From: Streptomyces griseochromogenes
Lineage (GTDB): Bacteria; Actinomycetota; Actinomycetes; Streptomycetales; Streptomycetaceae
Length of the DNA stretch: 64,000 nucleotides
Reading direction: 5' to 3'
NCBI RefSeq assembly: GCF_001542625.1
Contig: NZ_CP016279.1
Location: 3,472,001 to 3,536,000, forward strand
Positions 25,818 to 35,904 of this stretch are shown one piece after another. The position numbers and the translations under genes are program-made. Each line of letters starts with the position of its first letter. Position 1 is the stretch's first letter. The notes under the pieces are model-generated. The model had not been told where the DNA came from and did no database searches. It was given only the letters and a program-made list of their open reading frames with translations.

Positions 25818-27002
25818 TCAGGACCACCGGTCGGCCACCACCCGGAAGGTGATGCCCGCCGAGCGCAGCCGCTCGGTCAGTGCGTCGCCCATCGCGGTGG
25901 CCGTGGTGACCTGCCCGGCGGTCGGCGGCAGCTCGTCGAAGGCCAGGCTGAGTGCCGCCTCGGCGAACATCTTCGCCGTCTCGTCGTAGCCCGGGTCGCC
26001 GCCCGCGACCTCGGTGAAGACACGCCGCCCGCCGCCCTCGCCGACGAAACGCACCTTGAACCAGCTCTTCGCCCGCTTCTCGGGACCCGGCCCGTCCCCG
26101 GGCCTGAGCCGGTCCGACAGCCAGCGCCGGGCGGGCGGCAGCCGGGCGGCGGCCGCGAGCGCTCCGATCGCGGCGACACCGCCCGCGGCGACCGGCAGAT
26201 ACCTGACCGCCGCATAGTGCCGGTAGCGGAAATCGGGACCGTACCGCGCAAGGGCCTTCGCCGACCGGCGCACGATCTGCGGATCGATGGTCGGCAGTGG
26301 CAGCGCCCAGGCGCCGACCTCCTTGGCGAACCGCGGCGCGCCGACCGGTGCCGCCACCCGGCGCTCCATCAGACGGGGTTCGTGCCGGCCGCGTTCGCGG
26401 GCCGCGGCCGCCATCTGCCGGCCGCGCGCGAGCTGGTTCAGTGCCGACGCCAGCGTGCCGCCGGAGAAGGTGGCGTCCGCGGTCACGAACCCGTTCACGG
26501 TCAGCGGCACACCCTCCGGCAGCTGCCGGACCGTGAAGTACGCGCCCAGGTCGTGCGGTACGGAGTCGAATCCGCAGGCGTGCACCAGCCGGGCGCCCGT
26601 CTCACGCGCGCGTGCGTCGTGCCGTACGTACATCAGGTCGACGAACTCCGGCTCACCGGTGAGATCGAGGTAGTCGGCTCCGGTGTCCGCGCAGGCGGCG
26701 ACGAGCTCCTCGCCGTAGGTGACGTACGGGCCCACCGTCGTGGCCACCACGCGCGCGTGCTCCGCGAGCGCGCGCAGCGTGGCCGGTTCCCGCACGTCGG
26801 CCCGCAGCACCCCGACACCGCGGGCGCCGGGCAGCCGGTCGCGCAGCTGGTGCAGCTTGCGTTCGTCACGGCCCGCGATCGCCCAGCGCAGCTGCTTGGG
26901 GGCGTGTGCGGCGAGGTACTCCGCCGTGAGCGCGCCGACGAAGCCGGTGGCCCCGAAGAGCACGATGTCGTAGGGACGGTCCGTCCTGTTCAGCCTGCTC
27001 AT
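25818..27002 (-). CDS. Saccharopine-dehydrogenase-like / trans-acting enoyl reductase family protein
   Basis: 394 residues. The N-terminus is an NADP-binding Rossmann fold (YDIVLFGATGFVGALTAEYLA, then WAIAGRDERKL). It is followed by VVATTVGPYVTYGEELVAAC, YLDLTGEPEFV and HACGFDSVPHDLGAYF, which mark the family that includes mycobacterial trans-acting enoyl reductases. A hydrophobic stretch (about 265-290) may touch the membrane. The substrate is probably a lipid-linked enoyl or keto chain, by family analogy only. It is divergent from the beta-oxidation operon. Confidence 0.85.
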   Translation of the reverse strand: MSRLNRTDRPYDIVLFGATGFVGALTAEYLAAHAPKQLRWAIAGRDERKLHQLRDRLPGARGVGVLRADVREPATLRALAEHARVVATTVGPYVTYGEELVAACADTGADYLDLTGEPEFVDLMYVRHDARARETGARLVHACGFDSVPHDLGAYFTVRQLPEGVPLTVNGFVTADATFSGGTLASALNQLARGRQMAAAARERGRHEPRLMERRVAAPVGAPRFAKEVGAWALPLPTIDPQIVRRSAKALARYGPDFRYRHYAAVRYLPVAAGGVAAIGALAAAARLPPARRWLSDRLRPGDGPGPEKRAKSWFKVRFVGEGGGRRVFTEVAGGDPGYDETAKMFAEAALSLAFDELPPTAGQVTTATAMGDALTERLRSAGITFRVVADRWS

Positions 27003-27128
27003 GACACCCCTTGCCGGTGCAGCCCGCGCCGCTGTCGGTGGCTGAGGCTAGCGTGAACGATGCGGACCCCGGACACGGCCTCGGCAGGGCTGCCCGGGCA
27101 CTTGGCTAAGCGCTTGCTCGTTCAGGTC

Positions 27129-27184
27129 TTGTGTCCGGTGGAACGTGTTCTTAGCATCACTGGTGTTACATCAGTTGTGTCACA
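27129..27184 (+). promoter_or_regulatory. Promoter and MerR-type operator of the beta-oxidation operon
   Basis: TTGTGT (27129-27134) and TAGCAT (27152-27157) lie 17 bp apart, a plausible -35/-10 pair. At the expected transcription start lies TGTTACA-N7-TGTCACA (27164-27184). A near copy is found upstream of the merR gene (32591-32611); the 22-base aligned sites share 17 bases. The position over the start suggests repression. Confidence 0.6.
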
Positions 27185-27204
27185 TGAGCTGGGGGCAGGA
27201 CGGC

Positions 27205-28365
27205 ATGACGACGGCAGGGACGCCGAGGACGTCGGGGGACGGCCCGCTCGGCGGTGTGCGCGTGGTGGAGCTGGCCGGCATCGGGCCGGGCCCCTTCGCC
27301 GCCATGCTCCTCGCCGACCTGGGCGCCGACGTGGTCCGGGTCGACCGCCCGGGCGGTCCGGGCCTGGGCATCGACCCCGCGTACGACGTGACGAACCGCA
27401 ACAAGCGCTCGGTCGTCGTCGACCTCAAGGCCCCGGACGGCCCCGCGCGCGTCCTGGACCTGGCCGAACGGGCCGACATCCTCATCGAGGGCTACCGCCC
27501 CGGGGTGGCCGAGCGGCTGGGCGTCGGCCCCGGGGACTGCCACGCCCGCAACCCCCGTCTGGTCTACGGCCGCATGACCGGCTGGGGTCAGGACGGCCCC
27601 CTCGCCGACCGCGCGGGTCACGACGTGGCGTACATCGCCCTCACCGGCACCCTCGGCATGATCGGGCCTCCCGACGAGCCGCCGGCCGTCCCCGCCAACC
27701 TGCTCGGCGACTACGCGGGCGGCTCCCTCTACCTGGTCGTCGGCGTCCTCGCCGCCCTGCACCACGCGCGCGTGAGCGGCATCGGACAGGTCGTGGACGC
27801 GGCCATCGTGGACGGCACCGCGCACCTGTCCGCGATGATCCACGGCATGCTGGCCGCCGGCGGCTGGCAGGACCGGCGCGGCGCCAACCTCCTGGACGGC
27901 GGCTGCCCGTACTACGGCACCTACGAGACCGCCGACGGCGGATACATGGCGGTCGGCGCCCTGGAGGCGCGGTTCTACGAGGAGTTCCTGCACCTGCTCG
28001 GGTTGGACGACCTGGCCCCGGCCCGCAAGGACTGGACCCGCTGGGGCGAGCTGCGCGAGCGTGTGGCCGCCCGCTTCAAGTCCCGTACCCGCGACGAGTG
28101 GACGGCGCTGTTCGAGGGCTCTGACGCCTGCGTGGCGCCCGTCCTGTCCCTGGGCGAGGCCCCGCACCACCCGCACCTGGCCGCCCGCGGCACCTTCACC
28201 CGGCACGGCGGCATCACCCAGCCGGCCCCCGCCCCACGCTTCTCCGCCACCCCGACGACCGTCCGCACCGGCCCCGCCCTGCCCGGCGCCGACACGGGGA
28301 CGGTGGCGCGGGACTGGGGCATACCTGATCTCGTGAACGACGACCTGATCCCGGACGGCGACTGA
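27205..28365 (+). CDS. CaiB/BaiF-type CoA transferase, alpha-methylacyl-CoA racemase-like
   Basis: 386 residues. Class III CoA-transferase features are [63 protein letters not shown] and [10 protein letters not shown]. The overall length and the AGHD motif favour alpha-methylacyl-CoA racemases, which epimerise 2-methyl branched acyl-CoAs so they can enter beta-oxidation. It heads an operon with thiolase and FadB-like genes (gaps 54 and 41 bp), which supports that role; branched fatty acids are abundant in Streptomyces. ATG 27184 is an alternative start, seven residues longer, but it overlaps the operator. Confidence 0.87.
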   Translation: MTTAGTPRTSGDGPLGGVRVVELAGIGPGPFAAMLLADLGADVVRVDRPGGPGLGIDPAYDVTNRNKRSVVVDLKAPDGPARVLDLAERADILIEGYRPGVAERLGVGPGDCHARNPRLVYGRMTGWGQDGPLADRAGHDVAYIALTGTLGMIGPPDEPPAVPANLLGDYAGGSLYLVVGVLAALHHARVSGIGQVVDAAIVDGTAHLSAMIHGMLAAGGWQDRRGANLLDGGCPYYGTYETADGGYMAVGALEARFYEEFLHLLGLDDLAPARKDWTRWGELRERVAARFKSRTRDEWTALFEGSDACVAPVLSLGEAPHHPHLAARGTFTRHGGITQPAPAPRFSATPTTVRTGPALPGADTGTVARDWGIPDLVNDDLIPDGD

Positions 28366-28418
28366 GCCCGCCCGGCCGACGACCCTCCGCCCGGCCCACC
28401 CTCCCGAAAGGCACCCCA

Positions 28419-29633
<1,215 letters not shown>

Positions 29634-29674
29634 ACTCCCTGCGGAATCACGAGACTTCAACGGAGACGACTGTC

Positions 29675-31858
29675 ATGACCGAGAGCAACACCATCCGCTG
29701 GGAGCAGGACGACACCGGTGTCGTCACCCTCGTCCTCGACGACCCGAGCCAGTCCGCGAACACCATGAACCAGGCGTTCCGCGACTCCCTCGCCGCGATC
29801 ACCGACCGGCTGGAGGCCGAGCAGGACTCGATCCGCGGCATCATCTTCACCTCGGCGAAGAAGACCTTCTTCGCCGGCGGCGACCTGCGCGACCTGATCC
29901 GGGTCACCCCGGAGACCGCGCAGGACCTGTTCGACGGCGGCCTCGCCATCAAGCGCAACCTGCGCCGCATCGAGACCCTCGGCAAGCCCGTCGTCGCGGC
30001 GATCAACGGCGCGGCCCTGGGCGGCGGTTTCGAGCTGGCCCTGGCCTGCCACCACCGGGTCGCCCTCGACACCTCCGGCACCAAGATCGGCTGCCCCGAG
30101 GTCACCCTCGGCCTGCTCCCCGGCGGCGGCGGAGTCGTCCGCACCGTACGACTGCTGGGCATCGCCGACGCGCTGCTGAAGGTGCTCCTCCAGGGCCAGC
30201 AGTACAACGCGCGGCGCGCCCAGGAGAACGGCCTCGTCCACGAGGTCGCCGCCACGCCCGAGGAACTGCTCGCCAAGGCCCGCGCCTTCATCGACGCCAA
30301 CCCCGAGTCGCGGCAGCCCTGGGACAAGCCGGGCTACAAGATCCCCGGCGGCACGCCCGCCAACCCCAAGTTCGCCGCCAACCTGCCCGCCTTCCCGGCC
30401 AGCCTGCGCAAGCAGACGAACGGCGCCCCCTACCCGGCGCCGCGCAACATCCTCGCCGCGGCCGTCGAGGGCTCCCAGGTCGACTTCGAGACCGCCCAGG
30501 TCATCGAGGCCCGCTACTTCGTGGAACTGGCCGCCGGGCAGACCTCGAAGAACATGATCCAGGCGTTCTTCTTCGACCTCCAGGCCGTCAACTCCGGCGC
30601 CAACCGCCCGAAGGGCATCGAGCCCCGCCAGGTCCGCAAGGTCGCCGTTCTCGGCGCCGGCATGATGGGCGCGGGCATCGCCTACTCGTGCGCCCGCGCG
30701 GGCATCGACGTCGTCCTCAAGGACGTCTCCCCGGAGGCGGCCGCCAAGGGCAAGGGCTACTCCGAGAACCTGTGCGCCAAGGCCGTCGCCAAGGGCCGTA
30801 CCAGCCAGGAGAAGGCCGACGCGCTGCTCGCCCGCATCACCCCCACCGCCGAGGCGGCCGACCTCGCGGGCTGCGACGCGGTGATCGAGGCCGTCTTCGA
30901 GGACACGGCCCTCAAGCACAAGGTGTTCCAGGAGATCGAGGCCGTCGTCGAGCCCGACGCGCTGCTGTGCTCCAACACCTCCACCCTGCCCATCACCGCC
31001 CTCGCCGAGGGGGTGCAGCGCCAGGGCGACTTCATCGGACTGCACTTCTTCTCGCCCGTCGACAAGATGCCGCTGGTCGAGATCATCAAGGGCGAGCGGA
31101 CCGGCGACGAGGCCCTCGCGCGCGCCTTCGACCTGGTCCGGCAGATCAACAAGACGCCGATCGTCGTCAACGACTCGCGCGGCTTCTTCACCTCCCGGGT
31201 GATCGGCCACTTCATCAACGAGGGCGTCGCCATGGTCGGCGAAGGCGTCGAGCCCGCCTCCGTGGAGCAGGCCGCGGCCCAGGCCGGCTACCCCGCCAAG
31301 GTGCTCTCCCTCATGGACGAGCTGACCCTCACCCTCCCGCGCAAGATCCGCAACGAGTCGAAGAAGGCCGTGGAGGAGGCGGGCGGCACCTGGTCCGCGC
31401 ACCCGGCGGAGGCGGTCATCGACCGTCTGGTCGACGAGTTCGGCCGCACCGGCCGCAGCGGAGGAGCCGGCTTCTACGACTACGCGGAGGACGGCAAGCG
31501 GGCCGGGCTGTGGCCGGGCCTGCGCGAGCACTTCACGAAGCCCGGGTACGAGATCCCGTTCCGGGACATGCAGGAGCGGATGCTCTTCTCCGAGGCGCTC
31601 GACACCGTACGGCTCCTCGAAGAGGGCGTGCTGACCTCCGTCGCCGACGCCAACATCGGGTCGATCTTCGGCATCGGCTTCCCGGGCTGGACCGGTGGTG
31701 TGCTGCAGTACATCAACGGCTACGAAGGGGGCGTGCCCGGATTCGTGGCACGCGCGCGTGAACTCGCCGAGTGCTACGGCGAGCGGTTCACCCCGCCCGC
31801 GCTGCTCGTGGACAAGGCCGAGAAGGGGGAGCGGTTCAGCGACCCTGCGCGCTCATGA
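29675..31858 (+). CDS. Fatty-acid oxidation complex alpha subunit (enoyl-CoA hydratase/3-hydroxyacyl-CoA dehydrogenase)
   Basis: 727 residues. The N-terminal crotonase domain (about 1-200) has KTFFAGGDLRDL and INGAALGGGFELALACH for the oxyanion hole. From about 320 comes the NAD-binding domain (VAVLGAGMMGAGIAYSCARAG), with LCSNTSTLPITALA and the catalytic His in LHFFSPVDKMPLVEI, then two C-terminal dehydrogenase domains. It hydrates enoyl-CoA and oxidises the product to 3-ketoacyl-CoA for the upstream thiolase. Its stop codon abuts the stop of the convergent merR gene. Confidence 0.94.
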   Translation: MTESNTIRWEQDDTGVVTLVLDDPSQSANTMNQAFRDSLAAITDRLEAEQDSIRGIIFTSAKKTFFAGGDLRDLIRVTPETAQDLFDGGLAIKRNLRRIETLGKPVVAAINGAALGGGFELALACHHRVALDTSGTKIGCPEVTLGLLPGGGGVVRTVRLLGIADALLKVLLQGQQYNARRAQENGLVHEVAATPEELLAKARAFIDANPESRQPWDKPGYKIPGGTPANPKFAANLPAFPASLRKQTNGAPYPAPRNILAAAVEGSQVDFETAQVIEARYFVELAAGQTSKNMIQAFFFDLQAVNSGANRPKGIEPRQVRKVAVLGAGMMGAGIAYSCARAGIDVVLKDVSPEAAAKGKGYSENLCAKAVAKGRTSQEKADALLARITPTAEAADLAGCDAVIEAVFEDTALKHKVFQEIEAVVEPDALLCSNTSTLPITALAEGVQRQGDFIGLHFFSPVDKMPLVEIIKGERTGDEALARAFDLVRQINKTPIVVNDSRGFFTSRVIGHFINEGVAMVGEGVEPASVEQAAAQAGYPAKVLSLMDELTLTLPRKIRNESKKAVEEAGGTWSAHPAEAVIDRLVDEFGRTGRSGGAGFYDYAEDGKRAGLWPGLREHFTKPGYEIPFRDMQERMLFSEALDTVRLLEEGVLTSVADANIGSIFGIGFPGWTGGVLQYINGYEGGVPGFVARARELAECYGERFTPPALLVDKAEKGERFSDPARS

Positions 31859-32575
31859 TCCGCTGAGCCACTCGCTCAGCTCTTCCCGCAGCGACCGCTG
31901 GAACGTCGTCAGCAGCGCCTGCACCACCAGGGGGTGCATGTGAGCCGACAGGGACTTCACGTCCCGGGCGTCACGCTCCGCCACCTCGCCGCGGAAGAGC
32001 TGAGCCAGCTCGTGGGCCGCGGCGCGCGAGTGCTCGATGAGCACTTTGCGCGCCGCGAGGATCGCGTCCTGCGACAGCGGAACGTCCAGGAGCCGGACGC
32101 CGAGCCGCAGCAGCCCGGAGTCGACACGGAAGGTGTCGCCGTCGTCCGGCACCACGACGCTCATCGCCGCCAGCCGCTCGATGTCCTCGGCGGCGAGCGG
32201 CCGTCCCGCCCGCCGCTCCAGTTCCCGCCGCGACACCGTCTCCGCCGGGTCCGGTGCCCAGGACGCGACCACCGCGCGGTGGATGGCCAGGTCGTGCGGG
32301 GTGAGGTCCGGTGGCAGCTGTTCCAGGTACCGCTCGATCGCCGCGAGCGTCATGCCCTGCTGCTGCAACTCCTCGATGAGGGCAAGCCGTGCCACGTGCC
32401 CGGGCCCGTAGTGCCCCACCCGGCGCGGACCGATCACCGGCGGCGGGAGCAGCCCCTTGCTGCCGTAGAAGCGGATGGTGCGGACCGTGACGCCCGCCCG
32501 CGCGGCCAGCTCGTCGATGGTGAGGGCGGGCTCCCCGGCGTCGGTCGTCGCCTCGGTCGTCGCGTCGGTGGTCAT
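31853..32575 (-). CDS. MerR-family regulator, probably of the beta-oxidation operon
   Basis: 240 residues from ATG 32575. After a Thr-rich N-terminus comes a MerR helix-turn-helix (LTIDELAARAGVTVRTIRFYGSKGLLPPP, about 17-45), wing and dimer helix. The C-terminal 130 residues are helical, without the Cys pattern of metal sensors, so an acyl-CoA-like ligand is plausible. Its gene ends on the FadB-like gene (stop codons abut), and both its own promoter and that of the racemase-thiolase-FadB operon carry the same TGTNACA-N7 site. I infer it represses the operon and itself. Confidence 0.85.
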   Translation of the reverse strand: MTTDATTEATTDAGEPALTIDELAARAGVTVRTIRFYGSKGLLPPPVIGPRRVGHYGPGHVARLALIEELQQQGMTLAAIERYLEQLPPDLTPHDLAIHRAVVASWAPDPAETVSRRELERRAGRPLAAEDIERLAAMSVVVPDDGDTFRVDSGLLRLGVRLLDVPLSQDAILAARKVLIEHSRAAAHELAQLFRGEVAERDARDVKSLSAHMHPLVVQALLTTFQRSLREELSEWLSGS

Positions 32576-32590
32576 GTGCAGCAGTATCGC

Positions 32591-32611
32591 TGTCTCACCA
32601 CTGCTGTGACA
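32591..32611 (-). promoter_or_regulatory. Putative autoregulatory operator of merR
   Basis: On the minus strand the site reads TGTCACA-N7-TGAGACA, 16 bp upstream of the merR start codon. It matches the site before the beta-oxidation operon in spacing and in most bases. Its own two halves form an imperfect dyad (15 of 21 positions). Confidence 0.55.
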
Positions 32612-32970
32612 CCTCCACGGCAACGGCCGCACACAGTGTGACGCGCATGAATGCGAAATCTCTGTCCTCCTTTCGAGGGGCCGTCTCGGCAGGCGATTCC
32701 GTGGAGTGAAATTGCACGGATGTGGTGATTTACGGCAGCTTTCCGGCCGGCGGAATCGAGGGAGTGAACGCCTGTCCTGCCGACGCTTTGCTGTTCCTTG
32801 GGGGTTTGTGACAAACGCCGCTGTGTGACGTGGGTCATCGCATGGAACGCGATCTTCCTGGAAAGCTGCTGTCTTGGTATGTGCCGCCTCCGGGCTGGTG
32901 CGGACCAAGGCACGTACGGACCCACCCGGCCGGTGATCCCGCCCGGGTGCCCCAGAGAGTGGAACCACCC
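32612..32970. other. Intergenic region between merR and the permease
   Basis: About 360 bp, less GC-rich than its surroundings. It should carry the permease promoter and a leader. I see no convincing gene; a frame starting at 32830 continues into the permease but its first 47 codons are not protein-like. Confidence 0.4.
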
Positions 32971-34440
32971 GTGAGCAAGGACGCCGTGCACACCACAGCG
33001 CAGGCCGAGACCCGCAATGGGGCGGCCGGGACCCCGGTCGACGCGGGCGACGCCGGCTACAGCAAGGACCTCAAGGCCCGCCACGTCAACATGATCGCCA
33101 TCGGCGGTGCCATCGGTACCGGCCTCCTCCTGGGCGCCGGCGGCCGACTGCACAACGCCGGACCGGCACTCGCCCTGGCCTACCTGGTCTGCGGCATCTT
33201 CGCCTTCTTCGTCGTCCGGGCCCTGGGCGAGCTGGTCCTGTACCGGCCGTCCTCCGGTTCCTTCGTGTCGTACGCGCGCGAATTCCTCGGCGAGAAGGGC
33301 GCCTACGTCGCCGGCTGGATGTACTTCCTGAACTGGTCGACCACCGGCATCGCCGACATCACCGCGATCGCGCTCTACACGCACTACTGGAGCATGTTCA
33401 CGACCATCCCGCAGTGGGTGCTGGCGCTGATCGCCCTCGCGGTGGTCCTCGCCGTGAACCTGATCTCGGTGAAGATCTTCGGCGAGATGGAGTTCTGGTT
33501 CGCGATCATCAAGGTCGCCACCATCGTGGGCTTCATGCTGATCGGCATCTTCCTGCTCGCCACTCAGCACAAGGTCGGCGGCCACACCCCCGGCCTGAGC
33601 GTGATCACCGACCACGGTGGTGTCTTCCCGCACGGCGTCATGCCGGTCGTCCTCGTCATGCAGGGCGTGATCTTCGCGTACGCCGCCCTGGAGCTGGTCG
33701 GCGTCGCCGCCGGTGAGACCGCCGAGCCGGAGAAGGTCGTCCCGCGCGCGGTGAACTCGATCATGTGGCGCGTGGGCCTGTTCTACGTGGGCTCGGTCGT
33801 GCTGCTCGCCCTGCTGCTGCCCGGCTCGGTGTACTCCGCCGACCAGAGCCCGTTCGTGACGGTCCTGTCGAAGATCGGCGTCCCGGCGGCCGGCGACGTG
33901 ATGAACCTGGTCGTGCTCACCGCCGCCATGTCCTCGCTCAACTCCGGCCTGTACTCCACCGGCCGCATCCTGCGCTCCATGGCCATGGCGGGCTCCGCCC
34001 CGAAGTTCACCGCCCGGATGAACCGCAGCCAGGTCCCCTACGGCGGCATCCTGCTGACCTGCGGGGTCTGCGTGCTCGGCGTCGGCCTGAACTACCTGAT
34101 GCCCAGCCAGGCCTTCGAGATCGTGCTGAACATCGCCTCGCTCGGCATCATCAGCACCTGGGTGATCATCATGCTCTGCCACATGATCTTCGTCCGGCGG
34201 GCCCGCGCGGGCCTGGCCACCCGGCCGCACTTCCGGCTGAAGGGCAGCCCGGTCACGGAGATCGCCACGATCACCTTCCTGCTGGTCTGCCTCGGCATGA
34301 TGTGGAACGACCCGGACGTCGGCCGCAAGACCCTGCTGCTCATCCCGGTGATCGCCCTGCTGCTGGTCGTCGGCTGGTTCGGCGTCCGCCGCCGTGTCTC
34401 CCGCGACACCGACAAGGAACTGACCGAGCTGTCGCGATGA
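32971..34440 (+). CDS. Amino-acid permease, L-asparagine type (APC family)
   Basis: 489 residues, GTG start. About twelve membrane segments follow a short hydrophilic N-terminus. The APC signature NMIAIGGAIGTGLLLGAG lies in segment 1; further family motifs are AYLVCGIFAFFVVRALGELVL, YRPSSGSFVSYAREFLG and VPYGGILLTCGVCVLGVGLNYLMP. The closest type I recognise is AnsP, a proton-driven asparagine importer; related GABA, proline or aromatic permeases differ little, so the substrate is tentative. It is monocistronic. Confidence 0.87.
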   Translation: MSKDAVHTTAQAETRNGAAGTPVDAGDAGYSKDLKARHVNMIAIGGAIGTGLLLGAGGRLHNAGPALALAYLVCGIFAFFVVRALGELVLYRPSSGSFVSYAREFLGEKGAYVAGWMYFLNWSTTGIADITAIALYTHYWSMFTTIPQWVLALIALAVVLAVNLISVKIFGEMEFWFAIIKVATIVGFMLIGIFLLATQHKVGGHTPGLSVITDHGGVFPHGVMPVVLVMQGVIFAYAALELVGVAAGETAEPEKVVPRAVNSIMWRVGLFYVGSVVLLALLLPGSVYSADQSPFVTVLSKIGVPAAGDVMNLVVLTAAMSSLNSGLYSTGRILRSMAMAGSAPKFTARMNRSQVPYGGILLTCGVCVLGVGLNYLMPSQAFEIVLNIASLGIISTWVIIMLCHMIFVRRARAGLATRPHFRLKGSPVTEIATITFLLVCLGMMWNDPDVGRKTLLLIPVIALLLVVGWFGVRRRVSRDTDKELTELSR

Positions 34441-34457
34441 CGAAGTAGCAGCTCAGC

Positions 34458-34472
34458 GCCACTGTCAGTGGC
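34458..34472. promoter_or_regulatory. Perfect dyad upstream of the macro-domain operon
   Basis: GCCACTG-T-CAGTGGC is a 7-1-7 palindrome ending 18 bp before the macro-domain start. A one-base loop is too small for a stable RNA hairpin, so it is more likely a protein-binding site. Confidence 0.4.
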
Positions 34473-34490
34473 ACCGCCTACGGTGGCGTC

Positions 34491-34979
34491 ATGTCGGAGA
34501 TCATGTATGTCCGGGGTGACGCCACCGTTCCGTCGGTCAAGGGCGTCAAGGTCATCGCCCATGTCTGCAACGACATCGGGGGCTGGGGGAAGGGCTTCGT
34601 CCTGGCGCTCTCGCGCCGCTGGCCGGAGCCGGAGGCGGCGTACCGCGCCTGGCACCGCGACCGAGCCAAGAACGACTTCGGTCTGGGCGCGGTCCAGCTC
34701 GTCAGGGTCGACCCGTACGTGTGGGTGGCCAACATGATCGGCCAGCGCGGCATCCGGAGAGGCAGCAAGGGCGCTCCCGTCCGCTACGACGCGATCGACA
34801 CCGCCCTCGCCCGCCTCGCCGGCGAAGTGATCGAACTCGGTGCGTCCGTGCACATGCCCCGCATAGGCTGCGGCCTGGCGGGCGGCACCTGGTCCCGCAC
34901 AGCGCCGCTCATCACCGAGCGGCTGGTCAAGCGCGGCATCGCGGTGACGGTGTACGACCACGGGGAGGGTGGCGGATGA
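34491..34979 (+). CDS. Macro-domain protein (ADP-ribose-1''-phosphate phosphatase-like)
   Basis: 162 residues making one macro domain: MYVRGDATVPSVKG, VIAHVCNDIGGWGKGF (ligand loop), QLVRVDPYVWVANMIGQ, and VHMPRIGCGLAGGTWS (second loop). Family members bind or hydrolyse ADP-ribose derivatives, ADP-ribose-1''-phosphate or ADP-ribosyl-protein bonds. The loop sequences resemble the yeast Poa1-type phosphatases more than PARG-like enzymes. Its stop overlaps the ATG of the downstream sugar-kinase gene, so the two products are likely used together. Confidence 0.88.
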   Translation: MSEIMYVRGDATVPSVKGVKVIAHVCNDIGGWGKGFVLALSRRWPEPEAAYRAWHRDRAKNDFGLGAVQLVRVDPYVWVANMIGQRGIRRGSKGAPVRYDAIDTALARLAGEVIELGASVHMPRIGCGLAGGTWSRTAPLITERLVKRGIAVTVYDHGEGGG

Positions 34980-35893
34980 CGGCACACGAGGGTGCGATCG
35001 ACGTCCTGGTGCTCGGCGGAGCCGGGGTGGACACGATCGTGTACGTTCCCGAGCTGCCGCTCCCGTACGCCGACAGCTACATGATCGATTCCGGTATCCG
35101 CACCCGCGCCGGGCAGACCGGCGACTTCGTCGCCCTGAGCCTGACCTCGCTGGGACTGCGCACCCACCACCTCGACCTGCTCGGCGACGACCCCGAGGGC
35201 GACCTCGTCCGCGCCCTGCACCGGAAACGGGGCATCGGGTTCACCGCGCTTCCGCAACCCGCCGGGACCAAGCGCGCGGTCAATCTCGTCGGCCCGGACG
35301 GCCGGCGGCTGTCCCTCTACGACACCAGCCGCGCCCACCCCGACGACCGCTTTCCCGAAGAGACCCTGAACACCCTGGCCACGGCGAGCCGGCACGTCCA
35401 CGTCACCCTCACCCAGCCCTGCTCCCACGCCCTGCCGGCGCTGATCGAGACGGGCGTTCCCCTCTCCACCGATCTGCACGACTGGGACGGCGAGAACCCG
35501 TACCACGAGCCTTTCGCCCTCGCGGCCGACGTCGTCTTCCTCTCGGCGGCCGCACTCACCGACCCCGAACGGACCATACGGCGCATCGCCGGGCGTGGCC
35601 GGGCCGAGGTCGTCGTCGCGACCGCCGGAGCCGACGGCGCATATCTGCTGGCCGACGGCGAACTGAACCGCGTACCGGCGGCGGACCCGCCCGCGCCGGT
35701 GGTGGACTCCAACGGCGCGGGCGACGCCTTCGCCGCCGCCTTCCTCTACGGCCGCCTCATGGGCGAGCCTCCCCAGCGATGCGCCCTGTACGGTGCGGTC
35801 GCCGGGGCGTACGCCTGCACGGTCCCGGCCACACGCGCGGAGGCGATAGGCCGGGACGAACTGCTCGCGCGGGCGGACCGGACGAGACCCTGA
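34976..35893 (+). CDS. PfkB-family carbohydrate/nucleoside kinase
   Basis: 305 residues. N-terminal elements IDVLVLGGAGVDTIVYVPE and the glycine pair in RAGQTGDFVALSLTSLGLRT, and the C-terminal PfkB signature VVDSNGAGDAFAAAFLYG with its catalytic Asp, are clear. ATP and a sugar or nucleoside are the substrates; ribokinase-like use is likeliest but not proven. Coupled to the macro-domain gene by an ATGA overlap, it may phosphorylate ribose or a nucleoside released from ADP-ribose compounds. Confidence 0.88.
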   Translation: MTAHEGAIDVLVLGGAGVDTIVYVPELPLPYADSYMIDSGIRTRAGQTGDFVALSLTSLGLRTHHLDLLGDDPEGDLVRALHRKRGIGFTALPQPAGTKRAVNLVGPDGRRLSLYDTSRAHPDDRFPEETLNTLATASRHVHVTLTQPCSHALPALIETGVPLSTDLHDWDGENPYHEPFALAADVVFLSAAALTDPERTIRRIAGRGRAEVVVATAGADGAYLLADGELNRVPAADPPAPVVDSNGAGDAFAAAFLYGRLMGEPPQRCALYGAVAGAYACTVPATRAEAIGRDELLARADRTRP

Positions 35894-35904
35894 GGCCCCG
35901 GGCG

